Source of the DNA: Nocardia amikacinitolerans NBRC 108937
GTDB lineage: Bacteria; Actinomycetota; Actinomycetes; Mycobacteriales; Mycobacteriaceae
NCBI RefSeq assembly: GCF_001612615.1
Contig: NZ_BDAU01000020.1
Span: forward strand, 49,736 to 113,735
Length of the DNA: 64,000 bases
Direction of reading: 5' to 3'
The notes beneath the pieces were generated by a model. The model was not told the DNA's origin. It was given only the letters and a program-made list of their open reading frames with translations, and did not search any database. The position numbers and the translations under genes were made by a program. This document shows positions 59,099-64,000 of this stretch, piece after piece (within the stretch, counting starts at the first letter, position 1; every line of letters starts with the position of its first letter).

Positions 59099-61258
59099 AT
59101 GTTCGAACGACTCGGCCGCTTCGTCGCCCGACACGCCCGCTGGATACTCGTGGCGAGCGTGCTCGCCCTGATCGCGGGTGGCGCGCTCGGCGTCACCGCG
59201 TTCAGCAAGATGCAACCCGGCGGTCAGGAGGACCCGAACGCGGAATCCAGCACCGCCACAGCGCAACTCGCCGACAAGTTCGGCGCCGACACCGACTACG
59301 TCTTCCTGATCCGCGCCGAGCAGGGCGGCGTCGACGCCGAGGCGACCGCGGGCTTCGGCAGGGAACTCGCGCGCAGGCTGGCCGCCGACGACCGGCTCAC
59401 CAACGTCGTCTCGTACTGGGACACCGGCTCGCCTGCGATGCGGTCCGCGGACGGCACTGCCGCGGTCGTCCTGGCCGGCGGCGCCGACCAGGACCCGACC
59501 AGGGCGACCGAGATCGCCGAGCATGTCGTCGCCGAATACCGCTCGGACGGGCCGATCGCCGACGTCCAGGTCGGCGGCAACAACGCGATCTTCCACGCCA
59601 TCACCGAGCAGATCGGCAAGGATCTCGGCATCGCCGAAGGCATCGCGGTGCCGCTCATCCTCGCGCTGCTGGTGCTCGCCTTCGGCAATGTGGTCGCCGC
59701 GCTGCTCACGATGGTGGTCGGCGGCGTCGCGATCCTCGGCACCTTCACCGAGCTCTCGATCCTCGGCTCGGTGACCGACGTGTCGGTCTACGCGGTGAAC
59801 CTGACCACTGCGCTCGGCCTCGGCCTCGCCGTCGACTACGGATTGCTCATGGTCAGCCGCTTCCGGGAACGGCGCGCGGCAGGCGCGTCGCCGGACGACG
59901 CGGTGGTCGGCGCGGTCGCCACGGCCGGGCGCACCATCGTGTTCAGCGCGGCGACCGTCGCGGCGGCGCTCTCCTCGCTGGTGATCTTCCCGCAGTACTT
60001 CCTGCGCTCGTTCGCCTACGCGGGCATCGGCGTGGTCGCCATCTCGGCGGCGGCCGCCGTGCTCACGCTGCCCGCGCTGCTCGTCGCGCTCGGCGCCAAG
60101 GCCGACGCGTGGAAAGTGCCCGGCGTGCGCGGCATTCGCGGTGACGCGGCGCCGTTCTGGGCGGGAGTCGCGGGCTTCGCGATGCGGCGACCGCTGCTGA
60201 CCGGCGTTCCGGTGGTGGCGGCGCTGCTGCTCGCGGCGGCTCCGCTGCTGAACGTACAGTTCGGCACCCCCGACGATCGGGTGCTGCCGACGAGCACCGA
60301 GGTTCGTCAGGTCGGCGACGCGCTGCGCGAGGATTTCGGCGGCGGCGACAGCAACGCCCTTTCCGTGGTCACCACCTCCGGCGTCGAGGCGGGCCCGCTC
60401 GCCGAGTACGCGGCGGCGCTCTCCCGCGTGACCCACGTCACCCAGGTCGATTCCAGCGCGGGCACTTTCGTGCGCGGTGAGCGCACCGCGAGTTCGCCCG
60501 CGGACGCCAGGTTCGCCAAGCCGGACGCGCAGCGACTCACCGTGCTCACCGAGCTCGACCGCGATTCGGCCGAGGCGCGCGAACTCGTCGACCGGGTGCG
60601 CGACGTGCCAGCGCCCGCGACGGCGCTGGTCGGCGGTCAGGTGGCCGAGCTGCGCGACAGCCTGGCCTCGATCGGGTCGCGATTGCCGGTGGCGGTGGCG
60701 TGGATCGTGCTCACCACCTTCGTGTTGCTCTTCCTGTTCACCGGCAGCATCGTGCAGCCGCTGCGGGCGCTGCTGTCGAACGTGCTGAGCCTCGCGGCCA
60801 CGCTCGGGTTGATGGTCTTCGTCTTCCAGGACGGGCACCTGTCGGGTCTGCTCGGCTTCACGCCCGCGCCGCTGGACGTGTCGATGCTGCTGCTGTTGTT
60901 CTGCATCACCTTCGGGTTGTCCATGGACTACGAGGTTTTCGTGGTCAGCCGGATCAAGGAGATGCACGACAGGGGCGCGTCCACCCGGGACGCCGTCGTC
61001 GAGGGACTCGCGCGCACGGGCCGGCTGGTGACCACGGCGGCGGCGCTGATCTCGATCAGCTTCCTCGCGTTCGTCACCAGCGACGTTCGGTTCATCCAGT
61101 TCTTCGGGCTCGGCGCCGGTTTGGCCATCCTCATCGACGCCACCCTGGTGCGCGGTGTGCTGGTTCCGGTGGCGATGCGACTGCTCGGTCCGGCGGCCTG
61201 GTTCGCGCCGCGCCCGCTGCGGTTGGTGCACGCGCGGCTCGGCCTCGCGGAAGCGTGA
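59099..61258 (+). CDS. MMPL-family (RND superfamily) membrane transporter
   Basis: 719 residues from the ATG at 59099 with TGGAGG seven bases upstream. Two halves, each with one helix, a large extracellular loop and five helices: 12 in all. Motifs include GLAVDYGLLMVSRFRERRAAG and GLSMDYEVFVVSRIKEMHDRG, the two duplicated Asp-Tyr sites of the proton relay. Exports lipids or drugs. Likely regulated by the divergent TetR. Confidence 0.95.
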   Translation: MFERLGRFVARHARWILVASVLALIAGGALGVTAFSKMQPGGQEDPNAESSTATAQLADKFGADTDYVFLIRAEQGGVDAEATAGFGRELARRLAADDRLTNVVSYWDTGSPAMRSADGTAAVVLAGGADQDPTRATEIAEHVVAEYRSDGPIADVQVGGNNAIFHAITEQIGKDLGIAEGIAVPLILALLVLAFGNVVAALLTMVVGGVAILGTFTELSILGSVTDVSVYAVNLTTALGLGLAVDYGLLMVSRFRERRAAGASPDDAVVGAVATAGRTIVFSAATVAAALSSLVIFPQYFLRSFAYAGIGVVAISAAAAVLTLPALLVALGAKADAWKVPGVRGIRGDAAPFWAGVAGFAMRRPLLTGVPVVAALLLAAAPLLNVQFGTPDDRVLPTSTEVRQVGDALREDFGGGDSNALSVVTTSGVEAGPLAEYAAALSRVTHVTQVDSSAGTFVRGERTASSPADARFAKPDAQRLTVLTELDRDSAEARELVDRVRDVPAPATALVGGQVAELRDSLASIGSRLPVAVAWIVLTTFVLLFLFTGSIVQPLRALLSNVLSLAATLGLMVFVFQDGHLSGLLGFTPAPLDVSMLLLLFCITFGLSMDYEVFVVSRIKEMHDRGASTRDAVVEGLARTGRLVTTAAALISISFLAFVTSDVRFIQFFGLGAGLAILIDATLVRGVLVPVAMRLLGPAAWFAPRPLRLVHARLGLAEA

Positions 61259-62013
61259 TCCAGGCCACTTTATTCCGCGCCGCCGAATGCGTCCGGCCGA
61301 GTTTTCGAGCTCGGCCGGACGTGGTCGTTTCATTACCGGAAACCGGCCCGGTCCTGGGCTTTCGCCCCGCTGAGCGAGATGGTGAGGCGAAGATCACACG
61401 GGCGGTTTCGGTTGCGGTTTCGGTGCTGGGGTATCGCTCGATGTTCGGTCGCTGGCGGCCAATTGCGCGTCTGGCAATCATCCGGATCGGCTTGATGCGT
61501 GTACACCGTATGCCGCCCCGGCGGGGTGGGAATCTTGTTTATTCGGCCATAAACATACTTGGGGTCGCTTTGAGCTTCAAGAACGTATGGCAACCCGAAA
61601 ACCAGTTGACAAACTACCTGGTAGATGCGCCGGGAGGATTACATACCGATGTGCGCGAGCCGCTTCGGCTAACCATTACGTAGCCAATTGTTCGGTTCGC
61701 GGACAGGTTTCAGTAGTGGTTTTCAACTCCGCTTCGGAGGATCGTGGATGGGTCGAAATCCGACCGTCCGAGCGGCAGCCACGAGTTTGCTGCGAGTCTG
61801 AAAAACCGTGTGGTCAGAGGGGTTTGCTGGCGCGCTGCTTTATACGCTCGACACCGGCGTGGAGGGTTGCGCGGGCATAACGATTGTGTAGAGTTGACGG
61901 CAACGCTGGCCGCAGCTCGAGCACGACTCGCTGCGGCCAGCGGAACTCAAATGGGGGATATCGCAACCGATCCGTGACACGGCGTTGCTGCCGATTGTCC
62001 GAAGCGTTTCCAG
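61259..62013. other. Intergenic region with lower GC
   Basis: 755 bases, with 61520-61710 and 61800-61900 visibly more AT-rich than the surroundings. No credible long ORF. A 7-codon frame with a good ribosome site (ATG at 61652, reading MCASRFG) might be a leader peptide but nothing follows it. A 13-base inverted repeat at 61904-61942 faces the stop of the minus-strand gene at 62014. Confidence 0.6.
61904..61942 (-). terminator. Inverted repeat downstream of the SpoIIM-like gene
   Basis: Perfect 13-base arms (61904-61916 and 61930-61942), 13-base loop. 71 bases past the minus-strand stop. No U-run; a terminator function is likely from position. Confidence 0.65.
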
Positions 62014-63033
62014 TCAGCGTGTGCCCGGGGTTGTCTGCCAGCGTTCCGCCGGAGTGATCTCCTCGATCGCCGAACTCGCCGTCGCATCCTGTGCGAGGGC
62101 CGCGCGACGCCCCGCGCCGAACACGTACGCGAAGAACAGCGCCTCCGCCGCGAAGCCGATCCCGATCCGCACCGGGGCCGGAAGCGGGCTCGGCGTCACG
62201 AAACCCTCCAGCAGCCCCGAAACGAACAGCACGCCGACCAGACCGAGCGCGATGGTCGCCGTTGCCCTGCCCTGCCGGGCGACCGCCTCGATCCGGCTCA
62301 ACCGACCGGGGTCGACGAGCGTCCAGCCCAGCTTCAGTCCCGCACCGCCCGCGACGAAAACCGCGGTCAGCTCCAAGGTTCCGTGCGGGAGGATGAAACC
62401 GAAGAACGAATCGAGCCGATCGGCCTCGGCCATCAGACCGGCGGTGATGCCGACGTTCAGCGCGTTCATGAAGAGCAGATACACCGCTGGCAGGATCAGC
62501 ACGCCGGTGAACAGCGCGATCGCCGCCACCCACGCGTTGTTGGTCCACACCTGCGCGGCGAACGCGTCGTTCGGGTGTTCGGTGTAGTACGTCTCGAAGG
62601 CCCCGCCCGGCGCGGTGATCGCGGAATTGTCTCCGCTGATGCCGAGCAGCTCGCGGGCGCGGCCCGACCCCTCGATCCAGATCGCGAGCCCGGCCGTGAC
62701 GGCAACGAACAGCGCGGCCACCGACGCCCACCACGGCCACGCGCGGTAGACGGCGGCCGGGAAGCGGTGGGTGAAGAAATGGGCGATCTCACCCCACGTG
62801 TCCGCTTTGGTGCCGAGCACCCGTCCGCGCGCCCTGGCCAGCAGGGCGCTGAGGCCCGCGATGAGTTCTGGGTCGGGACTGTGCGACTGCAACCGGGCCA
62901 GCTGCTGGGAAGTCCGCCGGTACAGCGCAACCAGTTCGTCGGACTCGGCGCCGGTCAGCTTGCGCCTGCGCGACAGCTGGTCGAGCCGGTCCCAGGACCG
63001 CCGGTGCGCGTAACTGTATGCGTCTACGTCCAT
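62014..63033 (-). CDS. SpoIIM/YccJ-like (stage II sporulation protein M family) integral membrane protein
   Basis: 339 residues. The N-terminal domain about 1-95 is helical (DVDAYSYAHRRSWDRLDQL), followed by several membrane helices (about 100-315). LFMNALNVGITAGLMAE and GFILPHGTLELTAVFVAGGAG are family hallmarks. Despite the name it is common in non-spore-formers, usually with RDD, DUF58 and MoxR genes. It is divergent from the RDD gene with a 44-base gap. Confidence 0.93.
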   Translation of the reverse strand: MDVDAYSYAHRRSWDRLDQLSRRRKLTGAESDELVALYRRTSQQLARLQSHSPDPELIAGLSALLARARGRVLGTKADTWGEIAHFFTHRFPAAVYRAWPWWASVAALFVAVTAGLAIWIEGSGRARELLGISGDNSAITAPGGAFETYYTEHPNDAFAAQVWTNNAWVAAIALFTGVLILPAVYLLFMNALNVGITAGLMAEADRLDSFFGFILPHGTLELTAVFVAGGAGLKLGWTLVDPGRLSRIEAVARQGRATATIALGLVGVLFVSGLLEGFVTPSPLPAPVRIGIGFAAEALFFAYVFGAGRRAALAQDATASSAIEEITPAERWQTTPGTR

Positions 63034-63077
63034 ATCGGTTGCCTCCCACTACCGCCGGTCGCAAGAATGCTATCGAG

Positions 63078-63854
63078 ATGGCTGAGTTCACCACCGGCGA
63101 AGCGGTCGCCCTCGAGCTTCCGATCGCGCGGATACCGACGCGCGCCACCGCGTTCCTCATCGACCTGGTGGCGCAACTGACGCTCGGCGTGCTGCTGATG
63201 GCGCTGGCGGGCGTCCTGGTCGTGCGCGCGGACGCCGACTCGGCGTGGGTGGACGCGATCATGCTGGCGACGGTCGTCGTGGTGCTCGTCGGCTATCCGG
63301 TGGCGTGGGAGACGCTCAGTCGCGGCCGGTCGCTCGGCAAGCTGGCGCTCGGGCTGCGGGTCGTGCGCACCGACGGCGGACCCATCGACTTCCGGCACGC
63401 CATGACGCGCGGACTGGCGGGCGCCATCGTCGATTTCTGGATGCTCGGCGGTTTCGGCGCGATCGCGGTGATCACCTCGATGTGTTCGCCGAACGCCCGC
63501 CGCGTCGGTGACGTGCTCGCGGGCACCGTCGTCGTGCACGCCCAGCGCGGCCTGCCCGCCCCCGCACTGGCTTTCGCGCCCCCTTGGCTGGCGGGTTGGG
63601 CCGCCCGCCTCGACCTCTCCGGCATCCCCGAGGATCTGGCCCTCGCCATCCGCCAGTACCTGACGCGATTGCGCACCCTGACCCCCGCCGCCCAGGCGAG
63701 CCTCGGCCACGCGCTCGTCACCGCGCTCTGCGCACAGCTGCGCGTGCCTCCTCCCCAGGGCTACCCGCCCGTGCAGATACTCGGCGCCATCGTCGCGGAA
63801 CGCCAACGCCGCGCCCTCACCCCACCCGCGCCGGGCCTGGTCCGCGTGGCGTAG
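63078..63854 (+). CDS. RDD family membrane protein
   Basis: 258 residues from the ATG at 63078. The RDD signature is RATAFLIDLVAQLTLGVLLM (with Arg, Asp) and a second segment GRSLGKLALGLRVVRTDGGP; MTRGLAGAIVDFWML is also typical. Three membrane helices in the first 150 residues and a cytoplasmic tail. Family members may be Na+/H+ antiporters or channels, but the role is uncertain. Partner of the divergent SpoIIM-like gene. Confidence 0.92.
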   Translation: MAEFTTGEAVALELPIARIPTRATAFLIDLVAQLTLGVLLMALAGVLVVRADADSAWVDAIMLATVVVVLVGYPVAWETLSRGRSLGKLALGLRVVRTDGGPIDFRHAMTRGLAGAIVDFWMLGGFGAIAVITSMCSPNARRVGDVLAGTVVVHAQRGLPAPALAFAPPWLAGWAARLDLSGIPEDLALAIRQYLTRLRTLTPAAQASLGHALVTALCAQLRVPPPQGYPPVQILGAIVAERQRRALTPPAPGLVRVA

Positions 63855-64000
63855 TCGCTCTCACGCGCCGCTTTACGCCGGGCCTCGTTCGTTGTCAGGC
63901 AGTCGCCCTCGCGCGCCGCTTGCGCTGGGCTTCGTTCGTGTCGCGTAGTCGCTCTCACGCGCCGCTTGCGCTGGGTCTCGTTCGTTGTCGGGCAGTCGCT
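63851..64000. repeat. Tandem repeat of about 47 bases at the window end
   Basis: Three units of 48, 46 and 47 bases (63851-63898, 63899-63944, 63945-63991) and the start of a fourth. Each begins GTAGTCGCT or GCAGTCGCC, contains CGCGCCGCTT and ends near TCGTTCGTTGTC. The first unit overlaps the RDD-protein stop codon. The array continues beyond the window. Confidence 0.92.

Noticed and set aside
60016..61143. Several minus-strand open frames opposite the MMPL transporter
   Set aside because: Shadows of the transporter's GC-rich third positions.

Overview
The window is a high-GC actinobacterial chromosome segment that carries the replication origin. Gene order closely follows the region around Rv3910-Rv3924c and Rv0001-Rv0020c of Mycobacterium tuberculosis. 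The very long DnaA linker, the accessory genes and the high GC point to Nocardia or a close relative. The genus is inferred from synteny and protein style, not from a marker search.

Layout. (1) 1-4.7 kb: the tail of a MurJ-like gene, sigM and its anti-sigma gene, trxB-trxA, and cwlM. (2) 4.7-14.9 kb, minus strand: a GNAT-like gene, parB-parA, rsmG, jag(khpB)-yidC-yidD-rnpA-rpmH. Between parA and rsmG lies an expanded, mostly non-coding 3.3 kb zone with seven parS or parS-like sites, one DUF5984-like cargo gene and many degenerate short repeats. (3) 14.9-28.8 kb: DnaA boxes upstream of dnaA, oriC between dnaA and dnaN, then recF, dciA, an inserted alpha/beta hydrolase, gyrB, gyrA and a DUF3566 gene. 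(4) 28.8-29.5 kb: tRNA-Ile, a 35-residue DLW-39 gene and tRNA-Ala. (5) 29.5-40.9 kb is an accessory block absent from the M. tuberculosis arrangement. It holds a DUF1444-like gene, a probable light-response module (photolyase, lipocalin, MerR/B12-type regulator, TIGR01777 oxidoreductase), a YoaK-family membrane protein, a divergent HxlR/flavin-protein pair, an acyl-CoA dehydrogenase-like gene and a DrrAB-type ABC exporter. (6) 40.8-56.6 kb: conserved division and cell-wall genes return. They are ppiA, a rhomboid protease, a PH-domain membrane protein, crgA, trpG/pabA, a split RibD-like pair, a CBS protein, and the pknB-pknA-pbpA-rodA-pstP-fhaB-fhaA operon, followed by tRNA-Leu. (7) 57-64 kb: an SDR enzyme, a TetR/MMPL exporter pair, and divergent SpoIIM-like and RDD-family membrane proteins. 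The window ends in a tandem repeat.

How it works together. Initiation (DnaA, DnaN, DciA, gyrase) and segregation (ParAB and parS) genes flank oriC. The Ser/Thr kinase operon and its phosphatase control peptidoglycan synthesis through CwlM, MurJ, FhaA/FhaB, RodA and PbpA. Genes for both ends of that pathway are within 60 kb. The most unusual features are the enlarged parS field with its repeats, the paired TCCTCGAGGA modules in oriC, DnaA-box clusters away from oriC (21.7, 43.2 and 58.1-58.3 kb), and tyrosine-rich low-complexity linkers in both DnaA and FhaA.
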